A DNA stretch of 64,000 nt, from NCBI GenBank assembly GCA_947095535.1, contig OX352774.1:112781996-112845995 (forward strand). Direction: 5' to 3'. This document shows positions 12,319 to 23,552 of this stretch, in pieces; the first letter of the stretch is position 1, and the number at the start of each line of letters is the position of its first letter. Below the pieces are notes generated by a model. The model was not told where the DNA came from and did not search any database. It saw nothing but the letters and a program-made list of their open reading frames with translations. Origin of the DNA: Poecilobothrus nobilitatus (lineage: Eukaryota; Arthropoda; Insecta; Diptera; Dolichopodidae). A program made the translations under genes and the position numbers.

Positions 12319-13069
12319 TTTGCAGTTGTTTTTTCCATTTCATTGCGTTATGGTTAATTGACTTAGGTTCTTCTAATTATAAATTGAAGCTTGAGGGTCT
12401 CTAAATATTAAGAAATAACATCACTATGTTTTTTTAGTCACATTTTGTTATTTGACAAAATTAACAACTATTCGTTTTCGATAAATAAAAAAAATTATAA
12501 AAATGTTAAAAAGTTCTTTTTGAATAAAAGATATTGTAGAATCAAACAGTATATTGACAGAGAGGAACACACAAGATTTAAACATGATATACATCTTGCC
12601 CATTCTCATAACAAATGAGTTTCTGTAACTTATTTTAAACCACCTATAGGAAATTCCACAATTAGGAAAGGAATATTTATTTCCTACCCCAAAGTACGGT
12701 GGAATATATTTTAAAAATATAAAATTTATAAAATGTTTTGTTCAAAAATACTACCGAAACTCTGACATTAAGTATGTAGTTAGTATATTGATATGCTTAA
12801 ACAATTTCCAAAATTTAATTTTCAACAAAGTGCTTTTTCAGAAAATCTTCTGTGAGCTACATAAAGACAGGGTTGAAAAAATCCGTAAAACTGGAATTTT
12901 TACGGACAGTAAAACATAAGAACATAAATTAAAGCATTAAAAAAAAAATGTTTAAGACGATCAATAATTGACTTTAGTTCATTAGAGCAAGTGATATTAC
13001 CTACAAATATATCTATAAAATTTTATACTTTAAATTTTGTATTCCAGAATTTAGTACTTTATTATAACA
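12319..13069. other. AT-rich stretch without recognised features
   Basis: No gene or repeat boundary recognised. Confidence 0.45.
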
Positions 13070-13097
13070 CTAGTAAAAAAGCCCGTCATACGACGGG
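13070..13097 (-). mobile_element. Canonical Helitron 3' terminus (hairpin + CTAG)
   Basis: Read on the minus strand: a perfect hairpin CCCGTC-GTAT-GACGGG (13097-13082), an 8-nt spacer, then CTAG (13073-13070) followed by host T. This is the textbook 3' end of a rolling-circle Helitron, which needs no TSD and inserts 5' of T. The element body should extend to higher coordinates. Its 5' TC end was not located, possibly because Helentrons B and A disrupt it. Confidence 0.72.
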
Positions 13098-13832
13098 TAT
13101 AAGTAGAAAAATATAGCTTTTGTGAAAGTTTCCTCAGTTTTATGAACAATTTAATTTTAGTAAATTTATTCAAATACTTATATGTATTATATTTAGATAT
13201 TGATAAATGTAAAATTTATTGCTAAAGTGTTTTAAATAATGAAAAACCTCAATGATGCTGTGAAGTAGTTTCTTTCAAAAATGTAATAAAAATGATTATT
13301 TAATAAATCTAATCTCTTGTAAATTTCTTTGTCAAGCTTTGGATTAAAAAACCAAAGGTTGGATTAAAAACCAATGGTAAATAAATTTTTGCCAATAGTA
13401 ACAAAAATTTTCGCTTCGAAAAAAATACAGTATCAAACTTTATAATTTTGAAACTAAACTACACTGATCTGATGCATTTACCTAATTATAATATATAGTA
13501 CACTTGTTATATTTTTCTATGGTTGCCATAGCAAATGCTTCAAAACTTTCTTTGTTATATTTTTCAAACAAATTTTTACTCTATCCGTAATAATATTCTG
13601 TCTCTTTATCTATCGCTTTCTCTACAAAATCTTCACACCGTAAGTTTTACGCACCTTTTATGTAAAACAATAAAAATTGGCTGTGCATATAATGTTGAAG
13701 TTTTAGAAAATAAAAATCATAAGAGAAGCACAAAATTAAGAAAATGTTACACATTCAAAATTTAATTGAAAATTGTGATTTTATAATTTAAATTGCGCTC
13801 CTTTAAAAGCTTTGGTTTTACGCACCGCTTTA
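13098..13832. repeat. Body of the CTAG Helitron, including satellite-like units
   Basis: The sequence at 13737-13832 (AAGAAAATGTTAC, then GATTTTATAATTT, then TTTTACGCACCGC) is repeated in diverged form at 19147-19262. A second internal copy of the TTTTACGCACC motif lies near 13645. The segment adjoins the Helitron end at 13070 and is cut off on its right by Helentron B. Assignment to that Helitron is by position. Confidence 0.5.
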
Positions 13833-14084
13833 TTATACCCTACACCTAAAGTATAGGGTATATTAACTTTGGTATGGTGTTTGTAACCACCAAAAGGAAG
13901 CGAGTTAGGTATAGACATGTATATATATTCTGAATCAGGATCACCGCCGGAGTCGATTTAGCGATGTCCGTCCGTCCGTCCGTCCGTACGCACGATAACT
14001 CAAAAAATAATGATGCTATCTTGATGAAATTTATATAGTAGGTTACTAATTACGAAAGAAAGGCTAAGTTCGAATCTGGACAAA

Positions 14085-15860
14085 ATCCGTCCATGGGTTC
14101 GGATTCTGGAAGCTTCCGAATGATTCCGGGCTTTTGGAGATAATCTCCGCAAACGAGATTATCTCCAAAAGCAACAAAGATAGAACCTTCAAATTTTGTA
14201 CAATGATGTTTCTTCCCGTTCGATTTATGTCTCTGAAATTTAAGAGGATTTGGTCCATGGGTTTGGGTTTTGGAAGCTTCCGAACGAGCACCAGAGCAAA
14301 TGAGATTATCTCCAAAACCAACAAAGATAGAACCTTTAAATTTGGCAGGGTGGTGTTCTTTCATGTTTTATTTAAGTCTCTGAAATGTGAGAAGATTTGG
14401 TCCATGGGTTCGGCTTTTGGAAACTTCCGAACGAGCCCCAGAGCAAACGAGATTATCTCCAAAACCAATAAAGATAGAACCTTTACTTTTGGCAGAATGG
14501 TGTTCTTTCATGTATGATTTAGGCCTCTGAAATTTAAGAGGATTTGGTCCATGGGTTTGGATTTGGAAGCTTCCGAACGAGCACCAGAGCAAATGAGATT
14601 ATCTCCAAAACCAACAAAGATATAACCTTTAAATTTGGCAGGGTGGTGTTCTTTCATGTATGATTTAGGCCTCTGAAATTTAAGAGGATTTGGTCCATGG
14701 GTTTGGATTTGGAAGCTTCCGAACGAGCACCAGAGCAAATGAGATTATTTCCAAAACCAACAAAGATATAACCTTTAAATTTGGCAGGGTGGTGTTCCTT
14801 CCCGTTCGATTTATGTCTCTGAAATTTAAGAGGATTTGGTCCATGGGTTTGGATTTGGAAGCTTCCGAACGCGCCCCAGAGCAAATGAGATTATCTCCAA
14901 AACCAATAAAGATATAACCTTTACTTTTGGCAGAATGGTGTTCTTTCATGTATGATTTAGGCCTATGAAATTTAAGAGGATTTGGTCCATGGGTTTGGAT
15001 TTGGAAGCTTCCGAACGAGCACCAGAGCAAATGAGATTATCTCCAAAACCAACAAAGATATAACCTTTAAATTTGGCAGGGTGGTGTTCTTTCATGTTTT
15101 ATTTAAGTCTCTGAAATGTGAGAAGATTTGGTCCATGGGTTCGGGTTTTGGAAACTTCCGAACGAGCCCCAGAGCAAACGAGATTATCTCCAAAACCAAT
15201 AAAAATAGAACCTTTAAATTTTTTATAATGATGTTTCTTCCAGTTTGATTTATGTCTCTAAAATTTAAGAGGATGTGATCCATGGGTTTGGATTTTGGAA
15301 GCTTCCGAACCAGCCCCAGAGCAAATGAGATTATCTCCAAAAACAACAAAGATATAACCTTTAAATTTGGCAGGGTGGTGTTCTTTCACGTATGATTTAG
15401 GCCTCTGAAATTTGAGAGGATTTGGTCTTTGGGTTCGGATTTTGAAAGCTTCCGAACGAGCCTCAGAGCAAATGATATTATCTCCAAATGCAACAAAGAT
15501 ATAACCTTTAAATTAGGCAGAATGGTGTTCCTTCATGTTTGATTTATGTTTCTGAAATTTGTGAGGATTTGGTCCATGGGTTCAAATCTTGGAAGCTCCC
15601 GGACGAGCCCCAGATCAAACGAGTATATCTCCACAACCAACAAAGATAGAACTTTTATTTTTAGTACAAAGGTGTTCTGTTATGTTTCCTTTTCTGTAAA
15701 ATTGGAAACTGACATTTGAAAGAATTTGGACCATGGGTTCGTATTTTGGAAACTTCCGGACGAGCACAAGAGCAACGAGCATATCTCCAAAACCAACAAA
15801 AGTAGAACCTTTAAATTTAATAGAATGGTGTTCTGGCAAGTTTTCTTTATGTTCCTGAGA
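14085..15860. repeat. 146-bp tandem array, about 12 units, inside Helentron B
   Basis: The landmark GGTCCATGGG recurs every 146-147 bp (for example near 14399, 14545, 14691, 14837, 14983 and 15129), with edge units more diverged. Each unit carries AAAACCAACAAAGATA, GCAGGGTGGTGTTC and GGAAGCTTCCGAACGAG. Central units are nearly identical, which indicates recent unequal exchange; edge units (15400-15860) are old. It is not a protein repeat: most units are 146 bp, so the frame shifts from unit to unit. Confidence 0.9.
14130..14172. repeat. Perfect 18-bp inverted repeat with 7-nt loop
   Basis: GCTTTTGGAGATAATCTC at 14130-14147 and its exact reverse complement at 14155-14172 flank CGCAAAC. It sits at the junction of the first array unit with the Helentron B terminal domain and is absent from the related copy at 7.7 kb. 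Confidence 0.95.
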
Positions 15861-16150
15861 TGGATTCGATGAATTGGAGTGGCAATTCGGGTAGCTGACA
15901 CAAACATCCCAAGGACTACCAATCTTCGAAAATAATTAAGATAGAAACTTAAAATTTTATACAAGGGTGTCAAGAATATCCCAAGCGGATGCCTCTTTTA
16001 CGTTCTTGAAATTCGAGTTGAATAAGACAGAAAAGGGAAGAAGTTCAAGCAGCTGCCAAAAACACTTATGGATTGTTAATTTAATTCGAATTATTCAGGT
16101 GTAGGGTATTAATAAGTCGGTTGCATCGACTTGCTGTTACATTTACTTGT

Positions 16151-16660
16151 TTTTTTATAATTTCTACTTAAAAATGCAACTCTTTAAAAATTTTGATTTA
16201 TGCACTGCCTTGTTTTTTCATTCTTTTTATAGCATAACATTTTAATTCTTTTTTTCTATCTGTTATGTACCTCAATATCAGATGGACTTTTCGTTCTTTT
16301 CATAGCATAACATTTTTTTTTTTCCCTTTTCTATCTGTTATGTAGGTACGTAAATATCAGACGTATGTTTTTTTCTTTTAAAATCATAACATTTTAATAG
16401 TTCTTTTTTTCTTTAAAAATATTTAAAAACAATCAAAGTAACATTTTTGTTCTCTTTTTTTTCTATTCGTTTTTATTTTTCTTCGCAGTATTACATTTTA
16501 CTTTTTTTTTTTTGTTTTCTGTTATTTTTTTTAAATATTAAATTTATACATCAGTCTATTTAATAAATATAAATTATATCCTATAGAACATTTTAAATTT
16601 TTTTTTGTTCGTTTATGTTTACCGTCCATTCATTCATATTAATAACTGTTGCCTATATAA
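16151..16660. repeat. Satellite-like segment between the two Helentrons
   Basis: Two to three ~75-bp units: CATAACATTTT, CTATCTGTTATGTA, then AATATCAGA. The same unit is found at 19255-19600 and the preceding TTTGATTTATGCACTGCC matches 19238. It is probably continuous with 13098-13832 and 19044-19600, split by the insertions. Confidence 0.65.
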
Positions 16661-19043
16661 AAAACGAGGAAGAGTGCAGTAGAGTAGACTGTGTCAACTC
16701 TGGGATACCCGTATGAACGTAATATATCCTATTATAAAACTTGATCATCTTTTAAAAACATTCAGATGTTTTAGTACCGAACTACAGAGATATATTTATG
16801 TAAATTGTGAAGTTGTATGACAGCTACCCGAATCTATTGCACCTAGCTTCATTAAGTTCCAAGAAATGCAAGAAGCCTGAACCGGCTGCAATAGATCAAT
16901 CAAATTTTACAAAAGTTTTTGGCATGCAACTCGACACTTTTTCACTAAATTTCAGATAGCTAAATTCAATAGACACTGAGTTATTTTCATTTAAAAAGAG
17001 AAGTTGTATGGCAACTACTCGAACCCGGCGGCCGAAAATGCTGGAGTTAAATAGCAAAACTAACAATTTTACAAAAGTGACGTAAAAAAAATATCAGCCT
17101 CTTAGCTCCTTTATTTTTTGAGTTATCGTGCGGACGGACACTGAATTATTTTCATTTAAAAAGAGAAGTTGTACGGCAGCTACTCGAACCCGTCGCACCA
17201 CCGCAACCAAATTTTGAAGAAGCTGTTGCCATAAAACTTGATCATCATTTGCAAAATTTCAGATACCTAGATTGGATAGACACTGGGTTATTTCGATTTA
17301 AAGAAAGAAGTTGTATGGCAGCTACTAGAACCCGGCGGCCGAAAATGCTGGAGTTAAAGAGCGAAACTAACAATTTTGCAAAAGTGACGTATACAAAATG
17401 TCAGCCTTCCAGCTCCTTTATTTTTTGGGTTATCGTGCGGACGGACACTGAGTTATTTTCATTTAAAAAGAGAAGTTGTATGGCAGCTACCCGAACCCGT
17501 CGCACCAACACAACCAAATTTTGCAGAAGTTGTTGCCATAAAACTTGATCATCATTCGCAAAATTGCAGATACCTAGATTGAACAGACACTGGGTTATTT
17601 CCATTTAAAGAAAGACGTTGTATGGCAGCTACTCGAACCCGGGGGCCGAAAATGCTGGAGTTAAATAGCAAAACTAACAATTTTACAAAAGTAACGTAAA
17701 AAAATTTTCAGCCTCCTAGCTCCTCTATTTTTTGAGTTATAGTGCGGACGGACACTGAGTTCTTTTCATTTAAAAAGAGATTTTGTATGGCAGCTACCCG
17801 AACCCGTCACACCACCACAACCAAATTTTGCAGAAGTTGTTGCCATAAAACTTGATCATCATTCGCAAAATTTCAGATACCTAGATTGAACAGACACTGG
17901 GTTATTTCTATTTCAAGAAAGACGTTGTATGGCAGCTACCCGAACCCGGGGACAGAAAATGCTGGAGTTAAATAGCAAAACTAACAATTTTACAAAAGTG
18001 ACGTAAAAAAATTTTCAGCCTCCTAGCTCCTCTATTTTTTGAGTTATCGTGCGGACGGACACTGAGTTCTTTTCATTTAAAAAGAAATTTTGTATGGCAG
18101 CTACCCGAACCCGTCGCACCAGCACAACCAAATTTTGCAGAAGTTGTTGCCATAAGACTTGATCATCATTTGCAAGATTTCAGACGCCTAGCTTTATTAA
18201 CTTCCAAGAGGTGCAAGAAGCCTGAACCGGCTGCTCTAGGCCAACCAAATTTTACAAAAGTTGTTGGCATATAACTCGACACCTCTTTACTAAATTTCAG
18301 ATTCCTAGCTTCAATAAACACTGAGTTATTCTCATTTAACCGGATAAGTTGTATGGCAGCTACCCGAACCCGTCGCACCACCACAACCAAATTTTGAAAA
18401 AGTTGTTGCCATAAAACTTGATCACCATTTGCAAGATTTCAGACGCCTAGCTTTATTAACTTCCAAGAGGTGCAAGAAGCCTGAACCGGATGCTCTAGAC
18501 CAACCAAATTTTACAAAAGTTGTTGGCATGTAACTCGACACCTCTTTACTAAATTTCAGATTCCTAGCTTAAATAAACACTGAGTTATTCTCATTTAAAC
18601 GGAGAAGTTGTATGGCAGCTACCCGAACCCGTCGCACCAACACAACCAAATTTTACAGAAGTTGTTGCCATAAAACTTTATCATAATTTGCAAAATTTCA
18701 AAACCCTAGCTTGAATAGATACTGAGTTATTTCTATATAAAGAAAGAAGTTGTATGGCAGCTACTCGAACCCGCCGACCGAAAATGTTGGATTTAAATAG
18801 CAAAACTAACAATTTTGCAAAAGTGACGTAAAAAAAATTTCAGCCTCCTAGCTCCTTTATTTTTTGAGTTATCGTGCGGACGGACGGACGGACGGACGGA
18901 CGTACATGGCTTAATCGACTCAGAATTCGATTCTGAGCCGATCCATACCTTTGACACTATATCTAGCTCGGCTCCTTTAAGGTGTCACAAACGTAATGGC
19001 AAATTTATTATACCCTTGAACATAGTTCATACGGGTATAATAA
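16661..19043 (+). mobile_element. Helentron A (DINE-1-like), expanded complete copy
   Basis: It starts at AAAACGAGGAAGAGTGCAGT. A hairpin AGAGT-A-GAC/GTC-A-ACTCT spans 16681-16701, and the subterminal repeat ATACCCGTATGAAC is at 16705-16718. The body is a 1.6-kb array, followed by GAGTTATCGTGCGGACGG, (GGAC)n, TGGCTTAATCGACTC, ATATCTAGCTCG, and a palindromic end in which GTTCATACGGGTAT (19025-19038) is the exact complement of the subterminal repeat. Other copies are at 11.7, 52.8 and 61.9 kb. It carries no transposition genes; mobilisation would need an autonomous Helentron elsewhere. Confidence 0.9.
17005..18790. repeat. Higher-order tandem array inside Helentron A
   Basis: The landmark GTTGTATGGCAGCTAC recurs with alternating spacings of about 143 and 163 bp between about 17168 and 18090, making a ~306-bp dimer. 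It then recurs at two ~258-bp steps (18090, 18349, 18607). The two monomers differ: one carries CCCGGCGGCCGAAAATGC, the other CCCGTCGCACCA. Shorter Helentron A copies contain only a few of these units, so the array expanded in this copy. Confidence 0.85.
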
Positions 19044-19266
19044 TAAATCTAATATATGTATACCCATATTTTTATTCATATATCTATATTATGGGCTAAA
19101 CTTCTGATTCTAAAATTGTACTATATTATGGCAAAATTTTTAAAAAATTAAGAAAATGTTACTTAGCAAAATTTAAATAAAAATATTATTGCAATTTTAT
19201 AATGTTCTACTTAAAAATACGACCCTCTAAAAACTTTGATTTATACACTGCCTTGTTTTTTCTTTC
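19044..19266. repeat. Right-hand continuation of the satellite-like segment
   Basis: Contains AAGAAAATGTTAC at 19147 and TTTGATTTATACACTGCC near 19238, matching 13737-13832 and 16150-16210. Interpreted as the far side of the host repeat split by Helentron A. Confidence 0.5.
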
Positions 19267-19600
19267 ATTTCATAGCATAACATTATAATATTTATTGTTT
19301 TCTATCTGTTATATGGGTAAATATCAGATGTACGTTTCTTTCTTTTCATAGTATAACATTTGTTAAATTAACATTTAACATAACAGTAGGGCACGCTACT
19401 CAGCAGCAGCAACTTGTCTTTTATTATATTTAGATTTCATAGCATAACATTATAATATTTATTGTTTTCTATCTGTTATATGGGTAAATATCAGATGTAC
19501 GTTTCTTTCTTTTCATAGTATAACATTTGTTAAATTAACATTTAACATAACAGTAGGGCACGCTACTCAGCAGCAGCAACTTGTCTTTTATTATATTTAG
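19267..19600 (+). repeat. Perfect 167-bp tandem duplication
   Basis: Units 19267-19433 and 19434-19600 appear identical throughout by direct reading. Each contains TATCTGTTATATGGGTAA and CACGCTACTCAGCAGCAGC. No substitutions were noticed, so this is very recent or an assembly artefact. Confidence 0.93.
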
Positions 19601-20890
19601 ATAAGCAACCTATTATTTTAGTTCAAAACTTAAGTTCAAACTAATATAAATTTTAAAGAAAATTTATATTTTCAAAATATTTAAGAATTTATTTATATTA
19701 TATACTTATATACCTATATTTTATATACAACAAAATGTTAACAAATAAAAAACCAAATCAAATAAAAATTTTTTAGTACGATCATGACATAAAATTTCTT
19801 ACTATGGCACTATAGACATTTTATATCGAATTTATAGTCTCAGCTCAGCTTCAGTTTCTTAAAATTAAAGTAATTTGGTATAAAAAAAAAAAAAACAAAA
19901 ATTTATGAGAAAAACTAACAATAAAATTAAAATTTTTATAATTTTTTTTTTTTTTTTTTGAATTTATATCACTCGTACTTTAAATTAACCCGCTTATTTT
20001 CCTCATCTAAAAAGTGACATTAATAGTTTTTCTCTTATATAAAAAATATATTTTCACTATCTAAACAAAAAATTTTTAAAAATTAAAAAATTTACAAAAA
20101 ACACAATGAAAATAATATAATATTTTATTACTTACCATTTAAAAGGATCACAAGGATGAGAAATGTCCCAAAAAGACTTTTTATAATATCTATTTTAACC
20201 ATTACTACAAGAGCAATCAAAATATATAAAAAGTTGGTGAATTTTTTACATTTTTTTTTGTGTTATAAAATTATTGCATCTAAAATAACATATTTTTAGT
20301 AAGTTCATCCGTCAAATTCAAAAGGAAAAAAAAAAATTAACACTTAGATACACAAGGATATAATGTTTATAGTTTATATAATGTGGTTGTGGTTACATTT
20401 AAAATTAAAGAATCATAGATGAAAATATTTTAATTCATTTTTTTGTTTTTTTTTTAGATCACTTCCTTTAGTTCTTTTTTGTGTTAAGTAATTTATATAA
20501 AAAGGTTTATTTTAGAGAAAAAATGTCAAGTTGTTACAAAAATGTCACTTATAATTTTTCATTAAATTGTTCTTTTTTCCTTGTGTAGTGTTTTGGTTTT
20601 TTTTTTTTTGTATTCCTGAAAAGAGAAAAATAAAAAAAATAAATTTTTTAGTTAAATTAAATTTAATAGTTTTTTGTACTTATAGATAATTAGTATAATA
20701 GTATAGTATAAATAATTTATAATCTTTTGTTTAGTGTTGTATAAAACTAATTTATATTATACCTACACCTATTAATATACTTTTAAAATTTCATTTATTT
20801 GTCAAAAAGTTTATACTTATAAAAAATTAGTAATGTATGCTTGCATTGCAAGCGTCAAACAGTTAAGTAAATCGCATGACACTTTAAAAA
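19601..20890. other. AT-rich stretch without recognised features
   Basis: Long A and T runs; no gene or transposon end recognised. Confidence 0.5.
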
Positions 20891-20894
20891 AGAT

Positions 20895-21527
20895 TATATC
20901 CCTGATTTTTATAGTAAGGGCCCACAAATTCTCTCAACACCTAAGCAGGACAACCGGGAAGCACGATTCCCAAACAAAAGTTAAATAACTCGCCAAGATT
21001 TTTTCAATGATACCCCACAATGATAATATACCGCTGACTTTTATATTAAGATCTTATAAACAGTTTCAGGAACCAAGCAGGGCACTCTAAAACAATTGCC
21101 GCTAAACAAAAATTGAAAAATTCAAATACAGCTGATTTTTTATCAAGGGCTAGTAAAAGATTTTTGAACCCAAACAGGGCATCCTGGAATCAAAGTCTAC
21201 ACACAAAATTTATTTAGCTCGCCAAGACCTTTTTAATGATACACCACATAATAATATATCGCTGCCTTTTATATTTAGTGCTTATAAACCGTTTTAGGAA
21301 CCAAACAAGACGACCTAGAACACTGGTCCCCAAACAAAAGTTGAAGAGGTGGCCAAAATCGCTTTAATGATATCCCATATGATCATATATAACAGCTGAT
21401 TCTATATCAAAGGCTTAAAAAAACTTTTTGAACCCGGGGCACCCTGGAGCCAGATCCCGCTAACAAAAATTGTTCAGCTCGCCAAGACCATTTTGATGGT
21501 ACCCCAATGAGGACATTCGGGTATAAA
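20895..21527. repeat. Degenerate ~132-bp minisatellite, five units
   Basis: Units start near 20895, 21031, 21129, 21260 and 21393; the second is shortened. Each contains GCTGA..TTTATAT, a GCAGG-type patch, CAAACAAAAGTT and CTCGCCAAGA...AATGATA-CCC. Units 2 and 4 share TTTAGGAACCAA or its variant, and units 3 and 5 share TTTTTGAACCC, so there is an alternating dimer of about 265 bp. The units are diverged and the array is old. No coding frame is conserved. Confidence 0.82.
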
Positions 21528-22864
21528 TATTGAATCGCCACACAACATATAAAGGTCTAAAAGGGCTTCATTAGAACCACAAAGATTCAATTTCAGATTT
21601 TTCTGGCTGGTTACACCAAAATCTATTAAATGTCTTTTGCAGCTAGTCTTTTGCAAATCTAAAAGTGCCTCATCTTCTTGATGTATAAAAAAGTCAATAT
21701 AATAATATAATTTTGCGGCGATGTTCTAAAAATTTTAGTTTAATTATCGTACACATTGCCTGTAACTTTTATTTTTTGATTCCTTCAAATCGACTTTAAT
21801 GATAGAAAATGTACCTTCCATTGAAATAAATTATTTTAAGAAGAACCTCGCCATTGTGACAATATATTATAGCTAATTTTGGAAATTCCATTTACAATTA
21901 TTCTATATTTTTTTTTGTTTCCCCACCACATATAATGTGAAAAGGAAATAAATTAATGTTTTTTTTTTTCAGGTATAGCTACGGTATAAGACGTATTAAA
22001 TTATTTAGGCAATGTTATAGTAGAATAAGAAATAACGATATTTAGTATTTTCTTAACAACGTCTTCTTTTATTTTAGGCAAATTATCAGTTAAAAAATTT
22101 CAGTATAATTATTATTAGTTTTGCATAACCAGCTGCTTATAAATTAATTATAATATATTTACACTATATTTCAAATAAGTCAACTTCTTGCATTTTCAAA
22201 AAAGTATCAGTAAAAGTAAAAGTATCTTTTAGTAAAACTTGTTTGATTCCATAATTTTATATTATATTTCCATATCATTTTATTCTTTTCTGTAAAAATT
22301 TCTGTAATTAATTCAGTAAATTTATAAATGAAATAATTTTGTTAATTTTATTAATTTCCCTGCTAATAAAATTAAAAACACGTATTGTCATGGGTATTCA
22401 AATTGTGTCGAAAATTTGAAGTGTCCGGTTGAACGGAAAGTATAATCTAAAATGCTTTTCTAAATTTCAACAACCAATCCACCATATTTGGTTAATAAAA
22501 CTATTTTAAGAAATCATTTTTCTTTTAAAAAATTATACCACAAGCGTCAAATTGCATTTAAAATAAAGGAAAACATTTCAAACGTATATTATCTTAGGTT
22601 TAAACAAAGCGACCACTGACCCACAAATAATCGTGTAACTGTCAAACTATAAGATATCTATATTATTTTCAAAGAAAAGTATTCAAACCAGAATAAGCTT
22701 CAGAAGAGAATTTATTATGGAGTCCTTCCAGATGAAAAAATATGCTTCCGATTAACAATCCACTCAAATTTTCATATGAAGCAGAAGTTTTTAAGAATTT
22801 ATTTAAAAAATACTCTTTTAATTTTTATAAAAAAAAATTTTTTTTTGGAAAAAATCTTGTAAAC
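21528..22864. other. AT-rich stretch without recognised features
   Basis: No supported gene, RNA or repeat boundary. Confidence 0.5.
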
Positions 22865-23256
22865 AAAAAAATGGGAGCGGGTCATATGCCTGTATTTCAT
22901 TTGTCCGTAGTATCTTTTGCCTGTATTTCTTGATCTCTTGACTATATTTCAATTGCCTGTAGTATCGTTTGTTTGTATTTCATTTGCCTGTATTTCATTC
23001 TAAATTAGGAGAGATTTTAGAGTTGCATTTAAAAGCAGGGCTTTATGCTTTTTCCAGAATATTTATATATATATGTATATGTATATTTATGAGAATCTGT
23101 ATTAGGAGTGAATTCAAAATCAAAGTTATACGCCTTTTACATAATATTTATATAATATATTTTCTATTTAATATGAAACACAGGCAAATGAAAATACAGG
23201 CAAATGATAATGCAGGCAAATGAAATACAGGGTTGTGATAGTAACCCCAAAAAAAT
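22865..23256. mobile_element. Palindrome-armed element P1 with 8-bp TSD
   Basis: Body 22873-23248, flanked by AAAAAAAT at 22865-22872 and 23249-23256 (low complexity, so weaker evidence). The left arm holds repeated CCTGTATTTCATTTG words; the right arm holds the complementary CAAATGAAATACAGG words. The outer ends are GGGAGCGGGTCATATGCC and TTGTGATAGTAACCCC. The centre (22995-23140) matches the core of the 61.4 kb element in reverse orientation: GAGATTTTAGAGTTG, CTTTTTCCAGAATATTTATA, AAAGTTATACGCC. It is non-coding, with a foldback-like structure and a hAT-sized TSD. Confidence 0.8.
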
Positions 23257-23552
23257 GTAAAGTAAATATTTTATTGTTTATAAACTTTTTAACAATTAAA
23301 ACTATAAATTTTATAAAATTGATTTTGTAACCAACTATAAAATACCTACTACTTGTTTTACATACATTTTGAACAACAAAGCATCTTTACGTATATCTTT
23401 CAGTTTTATATTAACTTTTTTCTAATTAAGACAATATAAAATCAATTTTTTTTTTATTGTATCAATTTTTTTAAAATCCTGAACGAAGTATTTAATTTTA
23501 AGATAAAATTCTAGATATTTTCATTTAAAAATTTTAAATACCTTATTTGAGG

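Larger units (their letters stand above)
13833..16150 (-). mobile_element. Helentron B (DINE-1-like), complete with 146-bp array
   Basis: Read on the minus strand it starts ACAAGTAAATGTAACAGC, then a hairpin AAGTCG/CGACTT (16114-16119 with 16127-16132), then the subterminal repeat TACCCTACACCT (16108-16097). A tandem array follows (14085-15860), then GAGTTATCGTGCG, four GGAC units, ATCGCTAAATCGACTCC, TGATTCAGAATATATATA, and a palindromic end TATACCCT/AGGGTATA (13834-13862) that carries the same 12-bp subterminal motif inverted. Order and several motifs match Drosophila DINE-1/INE-1 elements, non-autonomous Helentrons. There is no Rep/helicase ORF; the open frames within the array (up to 127 codons) are by-products of the repeat. 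Confidence 0.9.

Noticed and set aside
14050..15349. Overlapping open frames (74-127 codons, both strands) with repeats such as DNLICSGARSEASK
   Set aside because: They lie wholly in the 146-bp array, occur on both strands and in several frames, and most units are not a multiple of three. By-products of repeat sequence, not a protein family.
14085..15860. CRISPR-like regular array
   Set aside because: The whole 146-bp unit is repeated without unique spacers, in eukaryotic DNA.
17249..18390. Open frames of 67-99 codons containing GSCMAATRTRRPKM-like peptides, also at 52947-53448 and 61865-62409
   Set aside because: Translations of Helentron A body units in several frames and both strands.
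22742..23223. Two open frames of 63 and 84 codons
   Set aside because: They read through the P1 arms and core, which are non-coding inverted repeats.
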